Source: Acetobacterium woodii
Lineage (GTDB): Bacteria; Bacillota; Clostridia; Eubacteriales; Eubacteriaceae
Assembly (NCBI GenBank): GCA_016213825.1
Contig: JACQZP010000011.1
Coordinates: forward strand, 124,001 to 188,000
Length of the DNA stretch: 64,000 nucleotides
Reading direction: 5' to 3'
Position 1 is the first letter of the stretch. Every line of letters starts with the position of its first letter. Below the pieces are notes generated by a model. The model searched no databases. It was not told the origin of the DNA and saw nothing but the letters and a program-made list of their open reading frames with translations. Both the position numbers and the translations under genes were made by a program. Shown here in pieces: positions 8,773 through 20,231 of the stretch.

Positions 8773-10374
8773 ATGAATGAAAAAATAAAAAGTTTTCTAG
8801 AAAAAATAAAGAATTTTTGGACGGGAAAATCCAAAAAAGTCAAGATGCTGATGATCGGCGGCGTGGTTGTTGTCCTGTTGGCGTGTATCGGTTTAACTTT
8901 CCTCCTAAATAATAAGACATATGTACCATTGTTTGAAGATTTAACCCAAGCAGAAACGACTGAAATCATGGCTGCCCTGACAGAAATGGAAGCGGATGTC
9001 AAACTTGATTCCAGTGGTAATATTATGGTTCCGAAAGAAGATGAAGCCCAAATTCGGATGAAGCTGGCAACGGCCGGTTATCCCAAAAACGGCTTAAGCT
9101 ATTATGTCATCCAAGACAACAGTAGCATGCTTTCCACGGATTATGAACGAAAGCAATATGAAAATATGCAATTGCAGGAACGAATCGGGGCGAGTATTAA
9201 AACTCTGGATGGTGTCAAAGACGCAATTGTAACCATCTCTGTACCGACCGAAAATGTGTTCTATTTGCAGGAAGATGAAAACACCACGGCTTCAGTTATT
9301 ATCCACTTGGAGAGTGGGAGTACTTTAAGTAAAGAGCAAATCATGGGAATTCAGAATTTGGTGGCAAAATCTGTTGGCGGTCTAACCATTGATAATATTG
9401 CGCTGACAGATGGTGAAGGAAATGACCTGGTTAGCAGCGTAACCGATTCTGTTGGCGGTGCGTCAAAAATGAAACTAACGAAAGAAATCGAAAATGACCT
9501 CAAACAAAAAGTCAATAATGTTTTGGATGGCCCATATGATCCTTCACAATATAAAATATCGGTAACGGCAACCCTAAACACAGATGCAGTCAAACAGGAA
9601 TCAACGGTTTACACACCGTCAGCTAATGGCAATAATTCAGGCGTAATTAATCAAGAATCATCCAGTTTGGACATTACAAATGGAACAGGTACTGCTACGG
9701 GTGTTGCAGGAACGACTGGCAATACCGATGTGACCACCTATGCGCAAAATGCATTAACAAATGGTGGTACTGTAACCGGAATTGATAAAAATACGACTTA
9801 TTCGGTTAGTCAAGATGTGACCCAAACCGAAAAGTCAGATCCTGCCATTGAAACGGTGTCCATTGGGATTGCTATTAATGATCCGGCGATGACTCCAGTA
9901 GCCCGGGAAAATCTGGTTCAGTTGGTAGCCTATGCGGCTGGGGTTACCCCGCAAAGTGTCACCGTGAGAAACTTTGAATTTGCCCAAGCGCAAGAGGAAC
10001 CCGTTGTACAGCCTGTATTTACGACTGAACGTTTACTCGTCTTTGGCGGAATTGGGGCCGGTGTGCTAGTTCTGTTGCTGGCATTGTTATTTATTCTAAC
10101 CAGAGGAAAAAAGAAAAAAGGCGAAGACACTGGCAAGAAAAAGAAGGGCAAACGTGGCAAACGGGGTGACGAATTTGACGCTGCCTTTGCTGAAGGGGCA
10201 GAGGGCGAAACAGATGATTTATTTGGAGCTCTAACCGCAGACAAATTAGAACCAATCGATCCGATTCATCCGCTCAGAGATGATAAAAAAGAAAAGATCA
10301 AAGAATTTGCAACTACTAATCCAGAAATTGCAGCTCAATTATTTAAGTCATGGCTTAAGAATGAGAGCGAGTAA
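8773..10374 (+). CDS. fliF: Flagellar MS-ring protein FliF
   Basis: FliF forms the MS ring in the cytoplasmic membrane, the base on which the rod, export gate and rotor assemble. Two transmembrane helices bracket the periplasmic ring-building domains: one near residues 23-46 and one near 417-440. The YscJ/FliF core includes VPLFEDLTQAETTEIMAALTE and RKQYENMQLQERIGASIKTLDGV. A Gly/Ser/Thr/Asn-rich loop lies around 285-345. After TM2 comes a very basic stretch (GKKKKGEDTGKKKKGKRG), and the extreme C-terminus (TNPEIAAQLFKSWLKNE) is the FliG-binding tail. Length 533 is normal. The ribosome site is weak. Confidence 0.95.
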   Translation: MNEKIKSFLEKIKNFWTGKSKKVKMLMIGGVVVVLLACIGLTFLLNNKTYVPLFEDLTQAETTEIMAALTEMEADVKLDSSGNIMVPKEDEAQIRMKLATAGYPKNGLSYYVIQDNSSMLSTDYERKQYENMQLQERIGASIKTLDGVKDAIVTISVPTENVFYLQEDENTTASVIIHLESGSTLSKEQIMGIQNLVAKSVGGLTIDNIALTDGEGNDLVSSVTDSVGGASKMKLTKEIENDLKQKVNNVLDGPYDPSQYKISVTATLNTDAVKQESTVYTPSANGNNSGVINQESSSLDITNGTGTATGVAGTTGNTDVTTYAQNALTNGGTVTGIDKNTTYSVSQDVTQTEKSDPAIETVSIGIAINDPAMTPVARENLVQLVAYAAGVTPQSVTVRNFEFAQAQEEPVVQPVFTTERLLVFGGIGAGVLVLLLALLFILTRGKKKKGEDTGKKKKGKRGKRGDEFDAAFAEGAEGETDDLFGALTADKLEPIDPIHPLRDDKKEKIKEFATTNPEIAAQLFKSWLKNESE

Positions 10375-10390
10375 CAATTAATGTATAAGG

Positions 10391-11407
10391 ATGTCGACAA
10401 ATATGGACGTTAGCTTAACACCAAGACAAAAAGCAGCCCAGGTAGTAATCTCACTTGGCGCAGATATCGCCTCCAGTATCTATAAACACCTGGCCGAGGA
10501 TGAAATAGAAATCTTAACCTACGAGATTACCCGGCAGGAAAGTGTTCCGCCTGAAGTTGCGGATCAGGTTATTGATGAATTTTATGGTCTTTGTGTGGCT
10601 CAAAAAGTGTACATTGAGGGTGGGGTAAACTATGCCAGAAATGTACTTGAAAAAGCTTTTGGGGTACAACAGGGGAGCGCTCTACTTGAGCGTGTAACAA
10701 AAACCCTGAGAACCAAGGCGTTTGAGTTTATTCGCAAGGCAGATTACAAAAACTTAATGAACATGATTATGAATGAACATCCTCAGACAATTGCTTTGGT
10801 GTTGTCATATGCCAGAGCAGACCAGGCGTCTGCGATCATCTCGGAGCTCCCCAAGAGCATTCGGGTAGAAGTTGTTGAACGAATTGCCCGAATGGATCGG
10901 ACCTCGCCTGAAATTATCAGACAGGTGGAAACGATCCTTGAACGTAAATTTGAATCGGTGGTATCCTTCGATTTACTGGAAGTTGGTGGTATCAACTACA
11001 TTGCTGAAATCATGAATAATATTGATCGTGGTACTGAAAAATATATCTTCGATGAACTCAGTAAAAATGATGCTAAACTGTCTGAAGAAATTCGAAAACG
11101 GATGTTTGTTTTCGAAGACATTGTTATTCTTGATCCGATGTCAATTCAGCGTTTTCTTTCTGAAATTGACACAAAAGAAATGGCCATTGCGCTTAAAGGC
11201 GCAAATAAAAACGTTTCGGATGTCATTTTCGAAAATATGTCTCAACGTATGGGCGATACAGTCAGGAGTGAAATGGAATACCTGCACAATGTAAGAGTTC
11301 GAGATGTGGAAGAAGCGCAGCAGAAGATTGTTTCGGTCATCAGAAGACTGGAAGAAGAGGGCGAGATTGTAACATCTAAGGGCGGAAAGGACGAGATCAT
11401 TGTCTAG
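10391..11407 (+). CDS. fliG: Flagellar motor switch protein FliG
   Basis: FliG is the rotor component that meets the stator and determines torque and switching. The 338-residue protein opens with the LTPRQKAAQVVISLGAD block that binds FliF. It has the middle-domain EHPQTIALVLSY motif and ends with a charged C-terminal domain (AIALKGANKNVSDVIFENMSQR) that carries the torque residues. The ATG at 10391 follows AAGG with almost no spacing; an ATG at 10403 is an alternative giving MDVSLTPRQK. It overlaps the start of fliH by eight bases. Confidence 0.95.
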   Translation: MSTNMDVSLTPRQKAAQVVISLGADIASSIYKHLAEDEIEILTYEITRQESVPPEVADQVIDEFYGLCVAQKVYIEGGVNYARNVLEKAFGVQQGSALLERVTKTLRTKAFEFIRKADYKNLMNMIMNEHPQTIALVLSYARADQASAIISELPKSIRVEVVERIARMDRTSPEIIRQVETILERKFESVVSFDLLEVGGINYIAEIMNNIDRGTEKYIFDELSKNDAKLSEEIRKRMFVFEDIVILDPMSIQRFLSEIDTKEMAIALKGANKNVSDVIFENMSQRMGDTVRSEMEYLHNVRVRDVEEAQQKIVSVIRRLEEEGEIVTSKGGKDEIIV

Positions 11408-12182
11408 TATTGTTAAAGCAAAATGGGTTACTCAAACAAGTACCCCGGTGGTCAGTCCAATCGAAAAAAAAGCCGAAACACACGTTGAAAATCTGACTGA
11501 ATCGAGTCAACTTGAAGAAATCGACGAGAATAAAATCATCCATGAGGATAGTGTTGAAGCCATGCGCTCAGCCAATGAGCTCATGAAAGAAGCGATTAAA
11601 GCCAGCCAAGAGATTAAAGAGAAATCTCAGGAAACAGGTTACCAAGAGGGTTTTTCCCAAGGATATGCGGCTGGTCATGAAGAAGGATTTCAGGAAGGTA
11701 CACAGGAAGGTTTTCAAACTGGTCTCAAAGAGGGTTTGGACGAGGGTTTATCTAAATCTGCGCTTGAAATTGAGCGCAAACTTCAAGAAATAAGTGAAGT
11801 GCTTGATCTGATCAAAACGGAGCGTCAAGAAGCCTTGGTTCGTCAGGAACAAGATATTATGGATGTTTCCTTTGAAGTTGCTAAAAAAATAATGAAACAT
11901 CATGTTCAGGATGACCACGAGCTGTTTCTGAAGTTCTTCGATGAAGTGATTCATGGAGATGAAGAAGATCTCAAAATTTATTTGTCAGAAAATCAAAAAA
12001 CGCTTGACCTTCATATTAATAGAGAAATGACTGAGAAACTTAAAAAATTAGCTAAAAAATCAAAGGTAATTATCCTTAAAGATGAAGATAAAATTATGGT
12101 AGAAACAAATGATTCGGTCATTGATATGAGTTTGCCGGTACAAATGAAGCAATTGGAAAAGGCCATCGAACAGAGTTCTTAA
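11400..12182 (+). CDS. fliH: Flagellar export ATPase regulator FliH
   Basis: FliH binds FliI and anchors or restrains the export ATPase at the base of the flagellum. It starts at a TTG overlapping the last eight bases of fliG, with AAAGGA upstream. The N-terminal half is acidic and helical. Residues 80-116 contain ten glycines at exact four-residue spacing (G80, 84, 88, and so on to 116), the GxxxG-type repeat helix known in FliH/YscL proteins. The C-terminal half (VAKKIMKHHVQDD onward) resembles the V-ATPase E-subunit-like domain that contacts FliI. fliI follows 13 nt later. Confidence 0.88.
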   Translation: MSSIVKAKWVTQTSTPVVSPIEKKAETHVENLTESSQLEEIDENKIIHEDSVEAMRSANELMKEAIKASQEIKEKSQETGYQEGFSQGYAAGHEEGFQEGTQEGFQTGLKEGLDEGLSKSALEIERKLQEISEVLDLIKTERQEALVRQEQDIMDVSFEVAKKIMKHHVQDDHELFLKFFDEVIHGDEEDLKIYLSENQKTLDLHINREMTEKLKKLAKKSKVIILKDEDKIMVETNDSVIDMSLPVQMKQLEKAIEQSS

Positions 12183-12195
12183 TTGGAGAAGCGAA

Positions 12196-13500
12196 ATGAA
12201 TAAAACTGAGGTTTGTAAAGCAATTCAACGAGCGGAAACCTATCACTATTTTGGGAAAATTGAAAAAGTCGTCGGCATGATGATTGAATCAGTTGGTCCG
12301 GAGTGCAGTATCGGTGATTTGTGCAAAATATTCGATCAGAATGCCGATCGCTATATTCTAGCTGAGGTGGTGGGATTTCGTGGCAATAAGGTTCTGCTAA
12401 TGCCCTATGAAGAGCCGGAAGGGATTAGTTTTGGCAATATCGTGGAACCAACCGGCTCGTCCTTAAGAATCGGGGTATCGGAAAATATGATCGGTCGGGT
12501 TGTCAATGCCATGGGGGAACCCATTGATGGTGGTGGACCGATTGAAAATACGATGCCCTACGATATTCAAAGCGCTGGGGCAAATCCTTTTTCTCGACCA
12601 TGTATTGACGATATCCTTGAATTTGGGGTAAAGGCGATAGATGGTTTATTGACGATTGGCAAAGGTCAGAGAATGGGGATTTTTGCTGGTAGTGGGGTCG
12701 GGAAAAGCACCCTGATGGGGATGATTGCCAGAAATGTCAAAGCCCAGGTTAATGTTATTGCCTTAGTTGGTGAAAGAGGCCGGGAAGTGCGGCAGTTTCT
12801 GGAAAATGATTTGGGCCAGGAAGGCTTAGAGCGATCCGTTATTGTGGTAGCAACCTCGGACCAGCCGCCGATGCAGCGAATGAAATGCGCCCTGACAGCG
12901 ACCACGATTGCCGAGTATTTCAAGGATCAGGGGAACGATGTGTTGTTGATGATGGACTCATTAACCCGGTTTGCCATGGCTCAGCGAGAAATTGGCCTGG
13001 CAACTGGAGAACCACCAGTTGCCCGAGGTTACACGCCTTCGATTTATGCAATGATGCCCAAACTGCTGGAACGAAGCGGGAATTTTGAAACGGGATCCAT
13101 CACCGGAATTTACACCGTACTGGTGGAAGGTGACGACATGAATGAACCGGTTGCCGATACGGTCAGAGGGATTATTGATGGCCATATTGTCTTGTCACGA
13201 AAAATCGCTGCCAGAAATCATTATCCGGCCATTGATGTTTTGAACAGCGTCAGCCGACTAATGTCCAATATTGTCGAAAAAGATCAATTGGAAGCGGCTT
13301 CATCCATGCGTAATATGATGTCGATTTATGATACAAACTACGATCTAGTAAGCATTGGAGCCTATAAAAGCGGCAGCAATCCTGCTCTGGATGTGGCGAT
13401 TAAAAAAATAGGTGGAATCAATCGCTTTTTACAACAAAAGGTGGATGAAAAGTGTTTTTATGATGAAAGCATTGAAGCCATGAAGAAGGCCGTCTTATGA
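12196..13500 (+). CDS. fliI: Flagellum-specific ATPase FliI
   Basis: FliI is the cytoplasmic hexameric ATPase that helps unfold and deliver substrates to the flagellar export gate. The 434-residue protein resembles F1-ATPase beta. The Walker A loop is FAGSGVGKSTLMG near residue 160, Walker B is DVLLMMDSLTRFAMAQREI, and the GEPPVARGYTPSIYAMMPKLLERSG segment is the family signature. GGAG precedes the ATG. The last base of its TGA stop is shared with the fliJ ATG overlap (ATGA), so fliI and fliJ are coupled. Confidence 0.96.
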   Translation: MNKTEVCKAIQRAETYHYFGKIEKVVGMMIESVGPECSIGDLCKIFDQNADRYILAEVVGFRGNKVLLMPYEEPEGISFGNIVEPTGSSLRIGVSENMIGRVVNAMGEPIDGGGPIENTMPYDIQSAGANPFSRPCIDDILEFGVKAIDGLLTIGKGQRMGIFAGSGVGKSTLMGMIARNVKAQVNVIALVGERGREVRQFLENDLGQEGLERSVIVVATSDQPPMQRMKCALTATTIAEYFKDQGNDVLLMMDSLTRFAMAQREIGLATGEPPVARGYTPSIYAMMPKLLERSGNFETGSITGIYTVLVEGDDMNEPVADTVRGIIDGHIVLSRKIAARNHYPAIDVLNSVSRLMSNIVEKDQLEAASSMRNMMSIYDTNYDLVSIGAYKSGSNPALDVAIKKIGGINRFLQQKVDEKCFYDESIEAMKKAVL

Positions 13501-13952
13501 AAAAGTTTCAGTTTCATTTAGGAAAATTACTTTCCTATAAAGATCAGAATTTAGAAAATGAAATGATGATCTTAGGTGGGCTCACCCGGCAGTTAAGCGA
13601 AGAGATGGATAAGCAGCTGGATTTGGAAGACCAGCAGGAAAAATGCCAGAAAAACTACGAACGAGATATGGCAAATTCCATTACCCCGATGGCCTGTCAG
13701 GTTTATATTCATTATATGTCTTTCTTAAAAGAGCAAATTAAAATTGTGGAAAAAAGAATTGACGAAATTACTGAAAAAATAGATATACAGATTGAAGTGG
13801 TCAAGAACTTAAAACTTGAAGCCCGTTCACTGGAAATTGTCAAGGAAAACCGATATGATGAGTATAAAAAAGAAGTCCTTAAAGAAAACGAAAAAGAGAT
13901 GGAAGAATTTATTTCCACCAGTAAAATTATAAATGGTGGTTCGAAGTATTAA
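13497..13952 (+). CDS. fliJ: Flagellar export protein FliJ
   Basis: FliJ is a small coiled-coil stalk-like protein that fits in the FliI hexamer and recycles export chaperones. The 151 residues are almost wholly helical and charged (KKFQFHLGKLLSYKDQNLENE at the start, then long heptad-like segments). The start matches FliJ proteins, which typically begin with F-x-F-x-L-x-x-L-L. The ATG overlaps the fliI stop by four bases. It is the last flagellar gene in this run; trxB follows 29 nt later and may be cotranscribed. Confidence 0.82.
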   Translation: MKKFQFHLGKLLSYKDQNLENEMMILGGLTRQLSEEMDKQLDLEDQQEKCQKNYERDMANSITPMACQVYIHYMSFLKEQIKIVEKRIDEITEKIDIQIEVVKNLKLEARSLEIVKENRYDEYKKEVLKENEKEMEEFISTSKIINGGSKY

Positions 13953-13981
13953 AACCGGTCAAATAGTCAGAAAGAGGTGTT

Positions 13982-14902
13982 ATGAAGATGTATGATACAA
14001 TTATAGTTGGGGCCGGACCAGCCGGTTTGGCTGCTGGGATCTACGCTGCCCGGGGGGCACTTAAAGTGCTTATTATTGAAAAGAGCGGTATTGGTGGGCA
14101 GATTGCCACCAGCTGGGAGATTGAAAATTATCCGGGTGCGCCTCCAAACAGCAACGGACCAGGTCTGACCGAACGAATGCGGGAACAGTGTGAAGAGTTT
14201 GGGGTAGAGTTTGCCACCAAAGCTTATCGATCCTCACAAAAGACTGAAAACGGTTTTATTGTCGAAACTGATGCTGGTAGTTTGGAAACCCAGACCATTA
14301 TTATGGCAACTGGTGCTGAACCCAAATTGATTGGCTGCAAAGGTGAAAAGGAATTACGGGGTATGGGTGTTTCTTACTGTGCTACCTGCGATGCCAACTT
14401 TTTTAAAGGACTTAAGGTCGCCGTCATCGGCGGCGGTGACACGGCCCTGGAAGAAGCCCTGTACTTAACGAAATTCGCTAAAGAAATTATAATTATCCAC
14501 CGCCGGAATGAATTGCGGGGTGCAAAGATTCTGCAGCATCGGATTCAGGAAAATGAAAAAATCTCGATGATGCTAAGCTCGGTGGTTGAAGAGATCAAAG
14601 GAAATGGCCTGGTCGAAGCGATTACGGTTAAAAATGTAGTAACAGGTGAGATTGCAGAAGTACCCATTGATGGGGTGTTCGTATTTGTTGGACAAAAACC
14701 AAATTCAGAAGCCTTTGTGGGTCATTTGGAGCGGGACGCCAGAGATTATCTGATCACCGATGATGAAATGCGCACTAATGTGCCAGGAATTTTTGCAGCC
14801 GGTGATGTCAGACGAAAATCATTAAGGCAAGTTGTCACAGCAACAGCCGATGGGGCAATTGCGGCGGTTAATGTCATTAAATTCATTGAAGAACTTAAGT
14901 AG
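13982..14902 (+). CDS. trxB: Thioredoxin reductase TrxB
   Basis: This cytoplasmic FAD enzyme reduces thioredoxin with NADPH. The FAD Rossmann motif GAGPAGLAAGIYAARG opens the protein. The redox-active CATC lies at Cys133/Cys136. The second nucleotide-binding region is GGGDTALEEA followed by the arginine pair in HRRNELRGAK, which indicates NADPH rather than NADH or ferredoxin. The C-terminal FAD motif is FAAGDVR. Length 306 is standard. AGAGGTG supports the ATG at 13982, with 13988 possible. No thioredoxin gene is adjacent. A strong terminator ends the gene. Confidence 0.95.
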   Translation: MKMYDTIIVGAGPAGLAAGIYAARGALKVLIIEKSGIGGQIATSWEIENYPGAPPNSNGPGLTERMREQCEEFGVEFATKAYRSSQKTENGFIVETDAGSLETQTIIMATGAEPKLIGCKGEKELRGMGVSYCATCDANFFKGLKVAVIGGGDTALEEALYLTKFAKEIIIIHRRNELRGAKILQHRIQENEKISMMLSSVVEEIKGNGLVEAITVKNVVTGEIAEVPIDGVFVFVGQKPNSEAFVGHLERDARDYLITDDEMRTNVPGIFAAGDVRRKSLRQVVTATADGAIAAVNVIKFIEELK

Positions 14903-14918
14903 ATTATGATATGATTAG

Positions 14919-14943
14919 GACTAACGAAAGTTAGTCTTTTTTT
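14919..14943 (+). terminator. Rho-independent terminator after trxB
   Basis: GACTAAC (14919-14925), GAAA tetraloop, GTTAGTC (14930-14936), then seven T residues. Confidence 0.92.
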
Positions 14944-14976
14944 ATTGAAAAATTATATAACAAATCGGGTGTAAAA

Positions 14977-16428
14977 ATGAATATCAAATTTGATTTAAAT
15001 ATGTCACAAACCCAAAAATTGATCATGACTCAAGAGATGCGGCAATCCATTGAAATTCTGCAGTTGACGGCAATGGAATTGAATAGTCTGATTGAAACTG
15101 AAATCATGGAAAATCCTGTCCTGGAATTTAACGAGGTCTCCATTAAAGATCTGGTGCCACTTAATGAGGAAGTGGGTCCCATCAAAGGCGAATTGGCTCA
15201 AGAAGAATCGGTTCAGGAGTTGCCGCCTAAAGATGAGATTCAATGGGACGAATACTTCCATAGCATGGAAAACGCCGATTATCGCGGCCAGATTCAATCA
15301 ACTCCCGATTCGGATGATGAATATGGTTTTGAAAAATTCACTTCTCAAGAGAAAACGCTCAACGAATATCTGCATTTTCAATTCAATATGCTTGAAAAAA
15401 ATCTAAGTGATTCAGAAAAACTGATTGGCGAATATTTAATTGACTGTATTGATGATAATGGTTATCTGATCATCGATCTCAACTATATTAAGGATATTTT
15501 GTCTGTTACAGAAGAACAGATCAACCAGATGATTGAAATTATCCAAAGATTTGATCCCAGTGGGGTCGGGTGTAGAAGCATTGAAGAATGTTTATTGATT
15601 CAACTTCATCAGATGGGGTATTATGACGATGAGGTGTATATGGAAATTGCCAAAAACCACCTGATGGATTTGGCGGACAACCAATTTAAGCGTATCGCTC
15701 AGGTCACCGGGCTGTCGGTTGAGGAGGTCTATGAGTTCAAAGAAGTTGTCAAAACCTTGGAACCAAAACCTGGACGGGAATTTTCCTGTTCAGAGCGGGT
15801 TTCTTACGTTATTCCTGATGGCAGTATCGAAATTGTCAATGATGAACTGGTAGTGAAGGTCAATGATGTTTCAGCACCGCGACTGCGGATCAATAACTAT
15901 TATAAGGGATTATTAAAAAACTCGGACAAAAATGAAGAAACCCGAGTTTATCTGGAAAAAAAGCTGGATGGTGCGGCTTTTCTGATCAAAAGCATCGAAC
16001 AGCGGCGAGATACGATTAAAAAGGTAATTATGGCTGTAGCTGAATCTCAAAAGAGCTTCTTTTTTGAAGGGGTTGCTGATTTGCGGCCACTGACGCTTAA
16101 AGCAATTGCCGAAATGATTGATGTTCATGAATCCACCGTAAGTCGGGCGATTCGGGGAAAGTACATTCAAACTCCCAAGGGGACCTTTGCGCTGAAGTTT
16201 TTCTTTAAACGAGGATATGCTCAGGGAGAAGAAGACCGATCATCTGATGCCATCAAGCGATACATTCAGGAGCTGATTGAGCAGGAAGATAAGAAAAAGC
16301 CGTTAAGTGACCAGAAAATTTCTGAATTGCTGCAGGGAAAAAATTTGGATGTGGCCAGACGGACAGTTGCCAAATATCGGGAAGCACTTCTGATCCAGCC
16401 ATCTTCCAAACGAAAAGAATATCGATAG
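14977..16428 (+). CDS. rpoN: RNA polymerase sigma-54 factor RpoN
   Basis: Sigma-54 directs polymerase to -24/-12 promoters and needs an AAA+ activator to open them. The Gln/Leu-rich region I (LIMTQEMRQSIEILQLTAMELNSLI) interacts with activators. An acidic region II follows, then the core-binding domain. The helix-turn-helix VHESTVSRAIRGKYIQTPKG lies near residue 390, and the RpoN box ARRTVAKYRE near 467 reads the -24 element. Length 483 is full. Both an activator (53458-55302) and a perfect -24/-12 promoter (55429-55444) occur in this window. Codon use is like its neighbours. Confidence 0.96.
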   Translation: MNIKFDLNMSQTQKLIMTQEMRQSIEILQLTAMELNSLIETEIMENPVLEFNEVSIKDLVPLNEEVGPIKGELAQEESVQELPPKDEIQWDEYFHSMENADYRGQIQSTPDSDDEYGFEKFTSQEKTLNEYLHFQFNMLEKNLSDSEKLIGEYLIDCIDDNGYLIIDLNYIKDILSVTEEQINQMIEIIQRFDPSGVGCRSIEECLLIQLHQMGYYDDEVYMEIAKNHLMDLADNQFKRIAQVTGLSVEEVYEFKEVVKTLEPKPGREFSCSERVSYVIPDGSIEIVNDELVVKVNDVSAPRLRINNYYKGLLKNSDKNEETRVYLEKKLDGAAFLIKSIEQRRDTIKKVIMAVAESQKSFFFEGVADLRPLTLKAIAEMIDVHESTVSRAIRGKYIQTPKGTFALKFFFKRGYAQGEEDRSSDAIKRYIQELIEQEDKKKPLSDQKISELLQGKNLDVARRTVAKYREALLIQPSSKRKEYR

Positions 16429-16521
16429 ACCCTAAAGACCATGACTAAAGATTGGCAAATGCACGTAAAACCCAATAAAGACATGGTTTTGCGAATTTCT
16501 TGTCGTTTTGGTCTTTTTAAC

Positions 16522-16572
16522 TTGTTTTTAATCTTGAAATGGAGTATAATAAATTTGTCCCGCTGGGACAAA
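16522..16572 (+). promoter_or_regulatory. cggR promoter with overlapping palindromic operator
   Basis: TTGTTT (16522-16527), 17-nt spacer, TATAAT (16545-16550). Directly at the expected transcription start is a perfect inverted repeat TTTGTCCC-GCT-GGGACAAA (16554-16572). CggR and SorC-type repressors recognise GTCCC/GGGAC half sites, so this is the likely autoregulatory operator for cggR and the downstream glycolytic genes. Confidence 0.72.
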
Positions 16573-16602
16573 AGTGAGCACGTCCGAAAGAAGGGTGATT
16601 CT

Positions 16603-18724
<2,122 letters not shown>

Positions 18725-18770
18725 TATAACATTTCAAGATCAAATAAAAATTAATAGTAAACACAAAACT

Positions 18771-18810
18771 TTTCAGAAGCTTTCGCATAAAAAATGCGAG
18801 GCTTCTGAAA
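18771..18810 (+). other. Stem-loop between gap and pgk without U-tract
   Basis: TTTCAGAAGC (18771-18780) pairs with GCTTCTGAAA (18801-18810), with an inner CGCAT/ATGCG stem. No run of T follows, so it is more likely an mRNA-processing or stabilising hairpin than a terminator. Confidence 0.6.
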
Positions 18811-18849
18811 TTGTTTATAACGAAAATTATAAACCGAGAGGATAAAACC

Positions 18850-20040
18850 ATGAGTAAAAAAACAGTATCCGATATTGAGTTGAAGGGCAAAAAAGTCCTG
18901 ATGCGGGCTGACTTTAATGTGCCATTGGATGAAAATGGCATGATTACCGATGAAACCCGAATTACTGCTGCGTTGCCAACGATTAACTATATTCTAGATC
19001 AGGGGGCATCGCTAATTTTGATGTCTCATATGGGTCGGCCAAAGAATCAGCCAAATCCCAAATATTCATTGGCACCAGTCGCAAAAAAACTATCTGAATT
19101 ATTGAAGAAAGAAGTCATTTTCAATGACGATGGGGCTGTCACTGGATCAGTGACGGTTGCCGCTGCGGCAGGATTAAAACCAGGCGAAGTGTTACTGCTT
19201 CAGAATACCCGGTTCAGAGCGGAAGAAGAGAAAAATGACCAGCGGTTTGCTAAAGAATTGGCAGATCTGGGGGATGTTTTTGTTAACGATGCTTTTGGAA
19301 CAGCCCACCGGGCCCATGCATCAACCGTTGGGATTGCCGAGATCTTACCGGGTGTTTCCGGATTCCTGATTCAAAAGGAATTGGATTTTATGGGAAAAGC
19401 TCTGGAAAATCCCGAACGCCCATTTGTTGCCATTCTTGGGGGATCAAAGGTTTCTGACAAGATTGGGGTCATCAATAATCTACTGGAAAAAGTAGATACC
19501 CTTATTATCGGTGGTGGCATGGCTTTTACCTTCTTAAAAGCACAAGGCTATGAAATTGGAAAATCACTACTTGAAGAAGATAAATTGGAGCTGGCTAATG
19601 AATTAGTTGCCAAAGCCAAGGCTAAAGGCGTTAATCTGCTGTTACCCGTTGATGTCGTGGCTGCTGAGACTTTTGCGGCTGATTCCCCCTTTGTGGTTGT
19701 GGATATTAATGCGATTCCAGCTAATTCATTAGGACTGGATATTGGTCCGGTTACAGCAGCGACTTTTACAAAGGCGATTATGAGTGCCAAAACGGTGATC
19801 TGGAATGGTCCCATGGGTGTGTTTGAAATGGCCGCTTTTGCCAAAGGCACCGAAGCGGTTGCCAAAGCAATGTCAGATTCCGATGCGATTACCATTATCG
19901 GTGGCGGTGACTCGGCGGCAGCGGTTAAAATTCTTGGTTATGAAGAAGGCATGAGTCATATTTCCACCGGTGGCGGCGCTTCACTGGAATTCCTTGAAGG
20001 AAAGAAACTACCAGGTATTGAAATCTTACAAGACAAATAG
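18850..20040 (+). CDS. pgk: Phosphoglycerate kinase
   Basis: This cytosolic enzyme transfers phosphate from 1,3-bisphosphoglycerate to ADP. The signature [15 protein letters not shown] lies near residue 17. Substrate-binding SHMGRPK, hinge [11 protein letters not shown], and the nucleotide-binding [11 protein letters not shown] and [13 protein letters not shown] follow. The frame is open from 18811, but GAGAGG precedes the ATG at 18850, giving 396 residues, the usual size. It is the monofunctional form with no fused tpi. A palindromic repeat element separates it from tpiA. Confidence 0.97.
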   Translation: MSKKTVSDIELKGKKVLMRADFNVPLDENGMITDETRITAALPTINYILDQGASLILMSHMGRPKNQPNPKYSLAPVAKKLSELLKKEVIFNDDGAVTGSVTVAAAAGLKPGEVLLLQNTRFRAEEEKNDQRFAKELADLGDVFVNDAFGTAHRAHASTVGIAEILPGVSGFLIQKELDFMGKALENPERPFVAILGGSKVSDKIGVINNLLEKVDTLIIGGGMAFTFLKAQGYEIGKSLLEEDKLELANELVAKAKAKGVNLLLPVDVVAAETFAADSPFVVVDINAIPANSLGLDIGPVTAATFTKAIMSAKTVIWNGPMGVFEMAAFAKGTEAVAKAMSDSDAITIIGGGDSAAAVKILGYEEGMSHISTGGGASLEFLEGKKLPGIEILQDK

Positions 20041-20059
20041 GTAATTAAGAAACTGCGAT

Positions 20060-20170
20060 GAGCTTCGCTGCCGGTTTGCGCTAAACAATTTTTACACTGT
20101 ACGGCGTACAGTCTAACGACTGTTCGCCTACACGTTACAAAATTGTTTGCGGAAACCGACATCAAAGCAA
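20060..20170 (+). repeat. Nested-palindrome intergenic repeat, copy A
   Basis: Between pgk and tpiA. Ends are inverted (GCTTCGCTGCCGGTTT ... AAACCGACATCAAAGC), with inner palindromes such as ACTGTACGGCGTACAGT and AGTCTAACGACT. The 69 bases at 20081-20149 are identical, in reverse orientation, to 33986-34054 (copy B). Non-coding. It could fold into a long hairpin in the glycolytic mRNA. Confidence 0.85.
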
Positions 20171-20231
20171 TTTTTGTTTGATGTTTTTAAATTTTAATAT
20201 TGCCTAAATAAACAAATCAAAGGAGAATACA

